Positions 55,290-63,508 of a stretch of DNA of 64,000 bases are shown here, one piece after another (the first letter of the stretch is position 1; each line of letters starts with the position of its first letter). The stretch covers positions 62,001 to 126,000 of the forward strand of contig WLJH01000008.1 of NCBI GenBank assembly GCA_009701885.1, written 5' to 3'. The stretch is from Actinomycetota bacterium (GTDB lineage: Bacteria; Actinomycetota; Actinomycetes; Propionibacteriales; Nocardioidaceae). Below the pieces are notes generated by a model. That model did no database searches and had not been told where the DNA came from. It worked only from the letters and a program-made list of their open reading frames with translations. Position numbers and translations under genes: made by a program.

Positions 55290-56186
55290 GTGGCAGATCA
55301 TCGCCACAAGCGGGACACCGATGCCCGCCGGAAGCCCCGAGCCATCCTCGTGGCAGGCCCCCTCGCCCTGTTCGCGACCGCCTCCGTGGTCTCCCTGGGA
55401 GTCGCCTTCAGCGACGCCCCTGCCAGTGAGACCGCCGTCGCCCGCACCACCGCCGCCGACCTGCGCCAGGCCTTCGCGGGGACCGACGCCTCCGCCGGGC
55501 TGCCGGACCTGCGCGAGGAGCTGGTCTCCCGCACCGCGGACCGCTCGGCCCCCCAGCAGGAGAAGACCAAGCTCGAGCGCGTGACCTCGCGCCAGGCCGT
55601 CGCCAAGGCGATCAAGCGGGCCGACACGAAGCTGTGGGCCACCGCCCCGCTGAACCTGTGGACCGAGCCCGGCGAGAAGGCCAAGAAGGTCGGCGTGCTC
55701 GACGAGGGCAAGAAGGTCCTCGTCACCGGCCGCAGCCTCTACGGCCGCGACGAGGTCGTCGTCGACGGCGAGGCCCGCTGGGTCACCCAGGGCTACCTCT
55801 CCGACGAGAAGCCGGCCGCGCAGGTCGCGCCCTCGGAGGCCTCGTGCACCAACGGCACGAGCGTGCCCTCCGGCGTCAGCCCCAACATCGCGGCGGTCCA
55901 CCGCGCGGTGTGCGCGAACTTCCCGAGCATCACGACCTATGGCACGCTCCGCAGCGACGGTGAGCACGCCCAGGGCATCGCGGTCGACATCATGGTCTCC
56001 GGCGACCTGGCCTGGCAGGTGGCGGAGTTCGTCCGCGCCAACTACGCCGACCTGGGCGTCTCCTACGTCATCCACGCCCGCAACATCTGGTCGGTCGAGC
56101 GCAGCGGCGAAGGTTGGCGTGGCATGGAGGACCGCGGCTCGGTCACGGCCAACCACTACGACCACGTCCACGTCACGACGTACTGA
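55290..56186 (+). CDS. Exported SH3-like protein with C-terminal ARB_07466-type domain
   Basis: 298 residues. Signal/anchor segment (ILVAGPLALFATASVVSLGVAF, split: ILVAGPLALFATAS and VVSLGVAF). A bacterial SH3 domain (LNLWTEPGEKAKKVGVLDEGKKVLVTG, split: LNLWTEPGEKAKK and VGVLDEGKKVLVTG; ending VTQGYL) follows. The C-terminal 120 residues contain SPNIAAVHRAVCANFPSI, SDGEHAQGIAVDIMVSG and NHYDHVHVTTY, a domain seen in peptidoglycan-active exported proteins (HxxGxAxD and HxH motifs). Cell-wall action is inferred. GTG at 55290 follows AAGGA. A structured leader precedes it. Confidence 0.85.
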   Translation: MADHRHKRDTDARRKPRAILVAGPLALFATASVVSLGVAFSDAPASETAVARTTAADLRQAFAGTDASAGLPDLREELVSRTADRSAPQQEKTKLERVTSRQAVAKAIKRADTKLWATAPLNLWTEPGEKAKKVGVLDEGKKVLVTGRSLYGRDEVVVDGEARWVTQGYLSDEKPAAQVAPSEASCTNGTSVPSGVSPNIAAVHRAVCANFPSITTYGTLRSDGEHAQGIAVDIMVSGDLAWQVAEFVRANYADLGVSYVIHARNIWSVERSGEGWRGMEDRGSVTANHYDHVHVTTY

Positions 56187-56197
56187 CGCAAGGGCCG

Positions 56198-56211
56198 GGC
56201 CCGCGCGGGCC
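56198..56211 (+). terminator. Short GC hairpin after the SH3 protein gene
   Basis: GGCCC-GCGC-GGGCC, perfect 5-bp stem, 12 bases after the stop and 35 bases before the dgt start. No U tract. Confidence 0.4.
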
Positions 56212-56245
56212 GGGTCGTCGGCGCGCTCCTCTAGGCTCCGCCTCG

Positions 56246-57484
56246 ATGGACGCCCTGGAGCTGTACGACGACCACGCCCGCGCGCGCCTGGTCCCGGAGC
56301 CGCCGAAGCGGGTCGACGCCCCCGAGCGCACCCCGTTCGAGCGTGACCGGGCCCGCGTCGTGCACGCGGCGTCCTCGCGCCGCCTGGCCGCCAAGACCCA
56401 GGTGGTCGGGCCGCAGAGCGACGACTTCGTTCGCAACCGGCTGACGCACAGCCTCGAGGTCGCCCAGGTCGCCCGCGACCTCTCCCGCGCGCTGGGGAGC
56501 CTGCCCGACATCGCCGAGACCGCGGCACTGGCCCACGACCTGGGCCACCCGCCCTTCGGCCACAACGGCGAGCGCGTGCTGGCGGACCTGGCCGCGGAGG
56601 CCGGCGGCTTCGAGGGCAACGCCCAGACCCTGCGGCTGCTGACCAGGCTGGAGGCCAAGAGCGTCGACGCCGAGGGCCGCTCCGTGGGGCTCAACCTGAC
56701 CCGGGCCACCCTGGACGCCTGCACGAAGTACCCCTGGCCTCTCGAGCAGGCGCGCGAGGGCAAGTTCGGCGTCTACGCCGATGACCTGCCCGTCTTCACC
56801 TGGCTGCGGCAGGGCGCCCCTGCGGGGCAGCGGCGCTGCCTGGAGGCGCAGGTCATGGACCTCGCCGACGACGTCGCCTACTCCGTGCACGACGTCGAGG
56901 ACGGCGTCGTGGCCGGCCGGGTCGACCTCACCGCCATCGACCCGCCGGCGGTGTGGGCGACGCTGCGCGAGTGGTACTCGGTGTCCGCGACCGACGACGA
57001 GCTCGACGAGGTGCTGGCCGACCTGCGGGCGGTCGGCTCCTGGCCCACGACCGCCTACGACGGCACCCGCCGCTCGCTGGGTTCGCTGAAGAACCTCACC
57101 AGCGACCTGATCGGCCGCTTCTGCGGTGCCGTGCAGGCGGCGACCCACGCGGCCGGGCCCGGCCCCTTCGTTCGGTACGCCGCAGACCTGCAGGTCCCGC
57201 ACCGCACCGGCCTGGAGATGCTGGTGCTCAAGGGCATCGCCGCGCACTACGTCATGCAGGCCGAGGACCGCCTGGCCGTCCTGGCCCGCCAGCGCGAGCT
57301 GCTCGGCGAGCTGGTCGCGCTGCTGGCCCACCGTGGGCCCGACGCCCTGGACCGGCCCTTCGCCGACGACTGGCACGCCGCGACGGACGACCCCGGGCGG
57401 CTGCGCGTGGTCGTCGACCAGGTCGCCTCGCTCACCGACGCCTCGGCCGTCTCCCGCTGGGAGGCGCTGCGAGCGCGTCGGTAG
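56246..57484 (+). CDS. dgt: Deoxyguanosinetriphosphate triphosphohydrolase-like protein
   Basis: 412-residue HD-domain enzyme that cleaves dNTPs to deoxynucleoside and triphosphate. Metal ligands: His in NRLTHSLEVAQVAR, the HD pair in ALAHDLGHPPFGHNGE, and Asp in VMDLADDVAYSVHDVEDG. ATG at 56246 has TAGGCT eight bases upstream. It lies in front of dnaG with a dehydrogenase gene between; the dgt-dnaG neighbourhood is conserved in actinobacteria, tying dNTP control to replication. Confidence 0.94.
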   Translation: MDALELYDDHARARLVPEPPKRVDAPERTPFERDRARVVHAASSRRLAAKTQVVGPQSDDFVRNRLTHSLEVAQVARDLSRALGSLPDIAETAALAHDLGHPPFGHNGERVLADLAAEAGGFEGNAQTLRLLTRLEAKSVDAEGRSVGLNLTRATLDACTKYPWPLEQAREGKFGVYADDLPVFTWLRQGAPAGQRRCLEAQVMDLADDVAYSVHDVEDGVVAGRVDLTAIDPPAVWATLREWYSVSATDDELDEVLADLRAVGSWPTTAYDGTRRSLGSLKNLTSDLIGRFCGAVQAATHAAGPGPFVRYAADLQVPHRTGLEMLVLKGIAAHYVMQAEDRLAVLARQRELLGELVALLAHRGPDALDRPFADDWHAATDDPGRLRVVVDQVASLTDASAVSRWEALRARR

Positions 57485-57494
57485 CCTCGCCGGG

Positions 57495-58424
57495 GTGAGC
57501 GACTCGCCCCTGGTCTGGCTGCCCTTCGACCCCTCCGAGCTGGGCGAGGTCCCCGACGGCCTGCGCTACGAGGTCGTCGACCCGACCGTGCACGTCCCGG
57601 ACTCGGTCGGTGACGTGCGCGTGTACGTGGCGCCGTACCAGATGGGGCCCGCGGTGGGTGAGGTCCTGCCGCGGATGACCTCGCTCGAGGTGGTGCAGCT
57701 GCTCTCGGCCGGCGTCGACAACGTCCGCGACCGGGTGCCCGAGGGGGTGACGCTCTGCAACGGCCGCGGCATCCACGACACCTCGACCGCCGAGCTCGCG
57801 CTGACCCTCGTCCTCGCCTCGTTGCGCGACGTCCCGGGGATGGTCCGCGACCAGGACTCCCGCCGGTGGAACACCCGCTGGCGCCCGGCGCTCGCCGACC
57901 GCCGCGTCCTGCTCGTGGGGTACGGCGCCATCGGCCGCGCCATCGAGGAGCGGCTGCTCGCGTTCGAGACCGAGGTCGTGCGCGTGGCGCGGACGGCACG
58001 CACCGACGAGCGCGGCCCCGTCCACTCCTTCGAGGAGCTGCCCGCGCTGCTGCCCGGCGCCGACGTGGTGGTCCTGATCTGCCCGCTGACCAGCGAGACC
58101 CGCGGACTGGTCGACGCCACGTTCCTGGCCCGGATGAAGGACGGTGCGCTGCTGGTGAACATGGCTCGCGGCCCCGTGGTCGACACCCCCGCCCTCCTGG
58201 CCGAGCTCCACACCGGGAGGCTCACGGCGGCCGTCGACGTGGTCGACACCGAGCCGCTCCCGGCCGACAGCCCGTGGTGGGACGCCCCCGGCCTGCTGGT
58301 CTCCCCGCACGTGGGCGGGGCGTCCTCGGCCATGTGGCCGCGCGCCCACCGACTGGTCCGCGAGCAGCTGCAGCGCTTCGCCGCCGGGGAGCCCCTCCAC
58401 AACCAGATGACGGGCGCCTACTGA
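57495..58424 (+). CDS. D-2-hydroxyacid dehydrogenase (NAD-dependent)
   Basis: 309 residues. Catalytic-domain start VVQLLSAGVDNVRDRVPEG, NAD-binding VLLVGYGAIGRAIEERL (GxGxxG), the substrate Arg in LLVNMARGPVVDTPALL, Glu in VDVVDTEPLP and the catalytic His in LLVSPHVGGASS. This is the 2-hydroxyacid dehydrogenase fold, close to phosphoglycerate/glyoxylate reductase types; substrate not determined. GTG at 57495 starts ten bases after dgt; TAGCCT lies seven bases before it. Confidence 0.9.
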   Translation: MSDSPLVWLPFDPSELGEVPDGLRYEVVDPTVHVPDSVGDVRVYVAPYQMGPAVGEVLPRMTSLEVVQLLSAGVDNVRDRVPEGVTLCNGRGIHDTSTAELALTLVLASLRDVPGMVRDQDSRRWNTRWRPALADRRVLLVGYGAIGRAIEERLLAFETEVVRVARTARTDERGPVHSFEELPALLPGADVVVLICPLTSETRGLVDATFLARMKDGALLVNMARGPVVDTPALLAELHTGRLTAAVDVVDTEPLPADSPWWDAPGLLVSPHVGGASSAMWPRAHRLVREQLQRFAAGEPLHNQMTGAY

Positions 58425-58453
58425 GCGAGCACCCGCGCCCGTAGGATCGCGAC

Positions 58454-61309
58454 GTGCCAGGCCGGATCCGTGACGACAGCATCGCCGAGGTGCGTGAGAA
58501 GGCCCGGATCGAGGAGGTCGTCAGCCAGTACGTCACGCTGCGCAACGCCGGCGGTGGCTCGATGAAGGGGCTGTGCCCCTTCCACGACGAGAAGTCCCCG
58601 TCCTTCCACATCACCCCGAGCCGCGGGTTCTTCCACTGCCTGGCAGGGGAGACCGGCGTCCTCACCTACGACGGGGTCGTGCCGATCCGTGAGCTCGCCG
58701 GGACGACGGCGAAGATCCTCGACCGACACGGTGACTGGGTGGAGGCGCCCTTCCGCTCCTACGGGGTGCAGCGGCTGATGCGGATCACGATGACGCGCAA
58801 CCGGCAGCGCAAGGAGATCTTCGCGACCGACGAGCACCGCTGGTTCGTGCGGGCCGGGAAGAGCGGGCGCTCGGAGAAGGAGGTCCTCACCAAGGACCTG
58901 CGCCCGGGTGACCGCCTCGTGCCGAAGTACCCGCGCTCCCGCATCCGTCGCAGTCGTCCGTCTCCCTTCGGTGTCGCGCGCGGCTTCACGTACGGCGACG
59001 GCACCCGTGCGTACGACGGGAGCCGGGCCCAGCTCTGCCCGCCGAAGGACCTCGCGATGCTGCAGTGGTTCCCCCGCAGCCACACCTCCACGAGCGGCGA
59101 CAACGTGCTCGTCCACGACCTGCCGGCGTACTTCAAGTCCCTGCCCCCGGTGCAGGAGAGCACGTCCTACCTCTACGGCTGGCTCGCCGGCTACTTCGCG
59201 GCTGACGGGTGCGTCGCCACCGACGGCACCGTGATGCTGAGCTCGGCGCGACGCGAGGATCTTGAGCACGTGCGCGCCGTCTGCACCCGACTGGGCATCG
59301 CGACCTTCGGCATCACGACCCAGTCGCGCGTGGGCATCGGTGCGTCGGAGCCCTCCGACCTCCACCGCGTCCACCTGGTCAACGAGGACCTGGAACCGAA
59401 GTTCTTCCTCCTCGAGGAGCACCGCCGCCGGTTCGAGGCACACCACAAGGCATTCTCCCGGCGTGGCTGGGTGGTGCAGAGCGTCTCGTGGTCCGACCGC
59501 GTCGAGGAGGTCTACTGCGCCGAGGTCGAGGACGGCCATGCCTTCACGCTCGAGGACAACATCCTCACGGGCAACTGCTTCGGCTGCCAGGAGGGCGGCG
59601 ACGTCATCACCTTCCTGATGAAGATCGACGCGCTGTCCTTCTCCGAGGCCGTCGAGCGGCTGGCCGACAAGACCGGGGTGGCGCTGCAGCGCGAGGACGG
59701 CGATGCCCCCGAGCGGCCCAAGGGGCCCCAGCGCGGCCGGCTGGTCGAGGCGCACAAGCACGCCCAGGAGTTCTACGCCGACCAGCTCGGCAGCCCCGAC
59801 GCCCTGGTGGCACGGCAGTTCCTCGCCGAGCGCGGCTTCGACAAGGCCGCGGCCGACACCTTCGGCATCGGGTTCGCGCCGCGCGCGGGGGAGGCGCTCT
59901 ACCGGCACCTGCAGCAGAAGGGCTTCTCGGTCGAGGAGCTGACGGTGGCCGGGCTGGTGGCGGTCGGCCGCTCGCCGTACGACAAGTTCCGCGGCCGGCT
60001 GCTGTGGCCGATCCGCGAGCCGAGCGGGGAGACCATCGGCTTCGGTGCGCGCCGGATCTTCGACGACGACCGGATCGAGGCGAAGTACCTCAACACCGCC
60101 GAGACGCCGATCTACAAGAAGTCCCACGTCCTCTACGGCATCGACCTGGCGCGTCGCGAGATCGGGCGCACCAGCCAGGCGGTCATCGTCGAGGGCTACA
60201 CCGACGTCATGGCCTGCCACCTCTCCGGCGTCGGCACCGCCGTGGCCACCTGCGGCACCGCCTTCGGCGACGACCACGCCCGGGTGCTGCGCCGTTTCCT
60301 GCACGACCACGAGGAGTTCCGCGGCGAGGTCATCTTCACCTTCGACGGTGACGCCGCCGGGCAGAAGGCTGCGCTGCGCGCCTTCGGCGGCGACCAGAAC
60401 TTCGTGTCCCAGACCTACGTCGCCGTCGAGCCGTCCGGCATGGACCCCTGCGACCTGCGGATGTCCACCGGCGACCTCGCGACCGGCGAGGCGGCGGTGC
60501 GCGAGCTGGTGGCGCGCCGGGTCCCGCTGTACCGCTTCGTCATCGGCAACATCATCGGCAAGCACGACCTCGACCGCGCCGACGGCCGGATCGACGCCAT
60601 GCGCGAGGCCGCGCGGGTCGTGGCCTCGGTGCGCGACCAGGCCAAGATCACCGCGTTCGCCCAGGAGATCTCGCGTCTCATCGGCGGGGAGGTCGACCCC
60701 AACGCCGTCCTGGCGGAGGTACGCCGGGCCGCCGCACGCCCCCCGGCCGAGCGCGGCCCGCGCACGCAGCGGCCCGACCAGGCGGCACCCGTGGCGGCCC
60801 CCGCTCGGCCGGCGGTCCCCGACCTGCTCGACCCGCGGTTCCGCCTGGAGCGCGAGCTGCTGAAGCTCGTCGTGCAGCACCCCATGGGCATCGGCCGCCT
60901 CACCGGGGACATCGGACCCGACGACTTCACCCACCCCGTCTACCGCGGCGTGTGGGAGGCGGTCACCGCGCTGGGCGGTCCTGCGCAGGGCTCCGGCGAC
61001 CCGACGTGGGCGGGTCGGCTGCGCGACGCCGCCACCGACCCCGAGGTCTCCTCGGCGGTCGCCGCGCTGGCGGTCGAGCCGGTGCTGACCCCCAAGCAGC
61101 CGGACGCCGCCTACGTCACCCACCACGTCCTGCGGCTGCTGGAGCTGACCTCGGCGCGCCGGATCGCCTCGGTGAAGTCGCGGCTGCAGCGCACCAACCC
61201 CGTCGAGGAACCGGAGGCCTACAACCGCATGTTCGGCGAGCTCGCCGCCCTGGAGCAGCACCGGCGCGGACTGCGCGACCAGCTCGTGGCAGGGGAGGCG
61301 GCGCACTGA
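58454..61309 (+). CDS. dnaG: DNA primase interrupted by an intein
   Basis: 951-residue precursor. Residues 1-61 and 375-951 are DnaG: the CHC2 zinc motif is CPFH (41-44) plus CFGC (375-378), interrupted by the 313-residue intein (62-374). After splicing the protein is 638 residues, a normal primase length. The catalytic core has the RNAP-like EGYTDVMACH and Toprim FTFDGDAAGQKAALRAFGG (split at GD). The C-terminal helicase-binding domain follows. GTG at 58454 has TAGGAT (58442-58447) six bases upstream. Primers for replication are made only after the intein is removed, so growth depends on splicing. Confidence 0.97.
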   Translation: MPGRIRDDSIAEVREKARIEEVVSQYVTLRNAGGGSMKGLCPFHDEKSPSFHITPSRGFFHCLAGETGVLTYDGVVPIRELAGTTAKILDRHGDWVEAPFRSYGVQRLMRITMTRNRQRKEIFATDEHRWFVRAGKSGRSEKEVLTKDLRPGDRLVPKYPRSRIRRSRPSPFGVARGFTYGDGTRAYDGSRAQLCPPKDLAMLQWFPRSHTSTSGDNVLVHDLPAYFKSLPPVQESTSYLYGWLAGYFAADGCVATDGTVMLSSARREDLEHVRAVCTRLGIATFGITTQSRVGIGASEPSDLHRVHLVNEDLEPKFFLLEEHRRRFEAHHKAFSRRGWVVQSVSWSDRVEEVYCAEVEDGHAFTLEDNILTGNCFGCQEGGDVITFLMKIDALSFSEAVERLADKTGVALQREDGDAPERPKGPQRGRLVEAHKHAQEFYADQLGSPDALVARQFLAERGFDKAAADTFGIGFAPRAGEALYRHLQQKGFSVEELTVAGLVAVGRSPYDKFRGRLLWPIREPSGETIGFGARRIFDDDRIEAKYLNTAETPIYKKSHVLYGIDLARREIGRTSQAVIVEGYTDVMACHLSGVGTAVATCGTAFGDDHARVLRRFLHDHEEFRGEVIFTFDGDAAGQKAALRAFGGDQNFVSQTYVAVEPSGMDPCDLRMSTGDLATGEAAVRELVARRVPLYRFVIGNIIGKHDLDRADGRIDAMREAARVVASVRDQAKITAFAQEISRLIGGEVDPNAVLAEVRRAAARPPAERGPRTQRPDQAAPVAAPARPAVPDLLDPRFRLERELLKLVVQHPMGIGRLTGDIGPDDFTHPVYRGVWEAVTALGGPAQGSGDPTWAGRLRDAATDPEVSSAVAALAVEPVLTPKQPDAAYVTHHVLRLLELTSARRIASVKSRLQRTNPVEEPEAYNRMFGELAALEQHRRGLRDQLVAGEAAH
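58637..59575 (+). mobile_element. LAGLIDADG intein inside DnaG
   Basis: Residues 62-374 of the primase precursor. Block A starts with the nucleophile Cys62 (CLAGETGVLTYDG); block B has TDEH (Thr125, His128). A two-motif LAGLIDADG endonuclease follows: VARGFTYGDG (174-183) and LAGYFAADG (244-252), each keeping its Asp. Block F is EEVYCAEVEDGHAFTL and block G ILTGN with Asn374, followed by the +1 Cys375. The penultimate residue is Gly373 instead of the usual His. Insertion is exactly before a zinc-ligand Cys. Confidence 0.94.
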
Positions 61310-61824
61310 TGGGCCGGATCTCGAGAAGCCTGTTCAACCGCGAGCCCCACGGTCTGTCCCTGCCGGGGGAGCGGGTCCTGGCCTGGGCCCGCGCGACCGA
61401 CGGCGCGGTCGTCGCCGGCACCCGCGACGCCCTGCACGCGCGGGAGGGTGACGGCCGCACCCTGCGGGTCGTCTGGGAGCAGGTGGAGGCCGCCGACTGG
61501 GACGCCGACACCGGCATCCTGCGGGTCAGCCAGGTCGGCACGTGGGGCGAGGACCGACCCGAGCACGCGTGGACGCTGGAGGAGCCCGGCCGGCTCCTGG
61601 AGCTGGTCCGCGAGCGCGTGACCGCCTCGGTCGTGCACCAGCGGCACGTCCCCGTGACCGGCCGTCGGGGCCTGCGGGTGATCGCCCGGCGGGCGCCGTC
61701 CGGCGGCTCGCCGATCCACTGGATCTACGAGTACGACGAGGGCGTCGACCCCCACGACCCTGCCGTCAGCGAGGTCGCGGAGGCGGCCCTGGCGCAGGCC
61801 CGCGAGCAGCTCGGCGGGCTCTGA
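61309..61824 (+). CDS. Conserved hypothetical protein downstream of dnaG
   Basis: 171 residues, beta-rich then helical, no signal. Landmarks: PGERVLAWARATDGAVVAGT (20 residues shown), RVVWEQVEAADWDAD, VTASVVHQRHVPVTGRRG, and the end SEVAEAALAQAREQLGGL. No known catalytic motif. Actinobacterial genomes often have this gene directly after dnaG. Its ATG overlaps the dnaG stop (TGATG), so it is translationally coupled to primase. Confidence 0.85.
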   Translation: MGRISRSLFNREPHGLSLPGERVLAWARATDGAVVAGTRDALHAREGDGRTLRVVWEQVEAADWDADTGILRVSQVGTWGEDRPEHAWTLEEPGRLLELVRERVTASVVHQRHVPVTGRRGLRVIARRAPSGGSPIHWIYEYDEGVDPHDPAVSEVAEAALAQAREQLGGL

Positions 61825-61844
61825 CGCGCCGGCCCCGGCCCGAT

Positions 61845-61874
61845 TTCACCGGCCTCCTGGCCCCTTGCTACTGT
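61845..61874 (+). promoter_or_regulatory. Promoter of tRNA-Asn
   Basis: TTCACC (61845-61850), 18-base spacer, TACTGT (61869-61874); the tRNA 5' end is 16 bases downstream. Confidence 0.5.
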
Positions 61875-61889
61875 GTGCGCGCTGCGCGA

Positions 61890-61962
61890 TCCCCTGTAGC
61901 TCAACTGGCAGAGCATTCGGCTGTTAACCGGAGGGTTGTTGGTTCGAGTCCAACCGGGGGAG
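61890..61962 (+). tRNA. tRNA-Asn(GTT)
   Basis: 73 nt cloverleaf. Acceptor TCCCCTG pairs with CGGGGGA; D arm GTAGCTCAACTGGCAGAGC; anticodon loop CTGTTAA gives GTT; T loop TTCGAGT. CCA is not fully encoded. A 14-bp hairpin terminator follows. Confidence 0.97.
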
Positions 61963-61968
61963 CAGGGC

Positions 61969-62000
61969 GAGGGCCGCCGACCGTGAGGTCGGCGGCCCTC
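61969..62000 (+). terminator. Strong terminator of tRNA-Asn
   Basis: Perfect 14-bp stem (61969-61982 with 61987-62000) with a GTGA loop, followed by TGTGTCTT. Confidence 0.85.
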
Positions 62001-62041
62001 TGTGTCTTCCCGGGTTCCGGCGTCCGTCGGAGGGCCCTCCC

Positions 62042-62293
62042 TCAGCCGTCGACGCGGTCGCTGGCCGCGCGGAGCCGCTCGATGTGCTCGGACGCCTCGG
62101 CCTTGCTCAAGTCCGCGGGCAGGGTCTCCCCGGCCTCGCGGGCCAAGGTGTCGAGGTAGGAGCGCTGGGCGCCCGTCATGGGCTCGTCCCCGGTCACCCA
62201 GTCCGAGGGGTCCTTCTCCGTGGCGTCGGTGCTGGGGGCCTCGGCTCCCAGCACGTCGTCGGGCGTGTTCGCACTGGTGTTCGACTCGGTCAT
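62042..62293 (-). CDS. DUF3072 protein
   Basis: 83 residues. The C-terminal half is DUF3072 (SDWVTGDEPMTGAQRSYLDT, 20 residues shown, then LPADLSKAEASEHIERL), a short helical domain that resembles SAP-like or helical adaptor regions. The N-terminal part is acidic and flexible. Function unknown. ATG at 62293 has CACGGT six bases upstream. Confidence 0.82.
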   Translation of the reverse strand: MTESNTSANTPDDVLGAEAPSTDATEKDPSDWVTGDEPMTGAQRSYLDTLAREAGETLPADLSKAEASEHIERLRAASDRVDG

Positions 62294-62413
62294 GCGTCCA
62301 CCGTGGCACGGACCGGGCTCGGACCCTGCCACCCGGGCGGGTGGCCTCGGGCTGCGCCGGCCGCGCCCGATTGGGTCGCGGCCGACGTACGCGGCAACAG
62401 TGCGCACGCTCGC

Positions 62414-62487
62414 GGGGCGGTAGCTCAGTCGGTCAGAGCAGAGGACTCATAATCCTTGGGTCGTGGGTTCGAGCCCCACCCGCCCTA
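62414..62487 (+). tRNA. tRNA-Met(CAT), elongator type
   Basis: 74 nt. Acceptor GGGGCGG pairs with CCGCCCT (first pair G-U); D stem GCTC/GAGC; anticodon loop CTCATAA; T stem GTGGG/CCCAC. The anticodon stem lacks the three G-C pairs of initiator tRNA. A CAT anticodon could also be the lysidine-modified Ile tRNA, but the body fits Met. A TTGGGT (62371-62376) lies upstream as a possible -35. The last three bases are also the reverse of a stop codon of the antisense gene. Confidence 0.93.
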
Positions 62488-62715
62488 CTCCGAGGGCTGC
62501 GGCAGCTCGTCGGGCAGCTCCTCGCAGTCGATCTTCGGGTTCACGCCCACGTAGTTGAGCGGCCCGGCCACCACGGTGAGCGCGGTGTCGCCCACCGTCT
62601 TGCAGCTGACCTCGCGGTCGTCGCCGAAGTAGCCCCGTTGCAGCGCGGCCACGAAGCCGATCACCAGCCAGACCACCACCAGCACCGCGATGATGCTCGT
62701 CCCACCTCGTCGCAC
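62485..62715 (-). CDS. Small single-span membrane protein
   Basis: 76 residues: one N-terminal helix (IIAVLVVVWLVIGFVAALQ) and an exported Cys-containing tail (VSCKTVGDTALTVVAGPLNYV, split: VSCKTVGDTAL and VVAGPLNYV; KIDCEEL). GTG at 62715 has a near-ideal GGGAGGT ribosome binding site five bases upstream, which is strong evidence for translation. The TAG stop (62485-62487) falls on the 3' end of tRNA-Met on the other strand. Function unknown. Confidence 0.75.
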   Translation of the reverse strand: MRRGGTSIIAVLVVVWLVIGFVAALQRGYFGDDREVSCKTVGDTALTVVAGPLNYVGVNPKIDCEELPDELPQPSE

Positions 62716-62857
62716 GGTGTACCTCCCTCGTCCGGGCCCGGACGACCCGGGCCTCGCGCGGCACCTACCCCGCCTGCGGGTCGCCCACCCCACCCCAGGA
62801 GGCGACCTCCGAGCACCCTGGCCGAGGTCGTTCACCTTGCGCTGGCAGGATGCGCGC

Positions 62858-63448
62858 ATGCTGGCCGTCCCCAAGCACGGGTTCGTCGTCCTCGCGGTGC
62901 CGAAGTCCGGGTCGACCGCCCTCGAGGCCGCCTTCACCAAGCACGCGCAGCTGGTCACCTCCGGCCCGCCGTCGCTGAAGCACGTGACCGCCCGGGAGTT
63001 CGAGGCGCGCTTCGTGCCGCTGCTCGCCGAGCACGGCTACGCCCGCTCCGACTACGAGGTGACCGCCCTCCTGCGCGAGCCGGTCTCGTGGCTGGCGTCG
63101 TGGTGGCGCTACCGGTCCCGGCCCGGGATCGCCGGCAAGCGCAGCTATGTCGGCGACCTGGGCTTCGACGAGTTCGTCGGACGCGTCGTGAGCGGAGAGA
63201 TCCGGTTGCGCCCGCAGACCGACTACGTCACCGGCGAGGACGGCCACCTGGCCGTGGACCGGCTCTGGCGCTACGACGACCTCGAGGTCGCGTTCGAGTG
63301 GATGCGCGGCAAGGTCGGCAAGAAGAAGGTCCGGCTGCCCCAGCGCAACGTCTCCCCGCCCCGCGAGCACGAGGTCAGCGCTTCGACGCGGGCGCTGATC
63401 GAGGAGGCGTACGCCGCCGACCTCACGCTCTACCGCTCGATCGGGTGA
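62858..63448 (+). CDS. Sulfotransferase-like P-loop protein
   Basis: 196 residues. Phosphosulfate-binding loop LAVPKSGSTALEAAF (residues 12-26), then the 3'-phosphate motif LLREPVSWLASWWRYRS near 70. These match the sulfotransferase family 2 (PAPS-dependent). It is short (usual 250 or more) and lacks an obvious membrane anchor. The acceptor is unknown; cell-surface glycan is a guess. ATG at 62858 has CAGGAT six bases upstream. Confidence 0.78.
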   Translation: MLAVPKHGFVVLAVPKSGSTALEAAFTKHAQLVTSGPPSLKHVTAREFEARFVPLLAEHGYARSDYEVTALLREPVSWLASWWRYRSRPGIAGKRSYVGDLGFDEFVGRVVSGEIRLRPQTDYVTGEDGHLAVDRLWRYDDLEVAFEWMRGKVGKKKVRLPQRNVSPPREHEVSASTRALIEEAYAADLTLYRSIG

Positions 63449-63508
63449 TATTTTCGCCGCGCGTGGGCTGACCCGGCCAGCGCTCCGCCCTTCCCTCATG
63501 AGGTATCC

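Noticed and set aside
62328..62345. GCCACCC-GGGC-GGGTGGC hairpin between the DUF3072 gene and tRNA-Met
   Set aside because: It lies upstream of both divergent units, has no U tract and is expected by chance in such GC-rich DNA.
61890..62487. tRNA genes as integration sites of a genomic island
   Set aside because: No integrase, no duplicated tRNA 3' end and no clear composition change were seen nearby.
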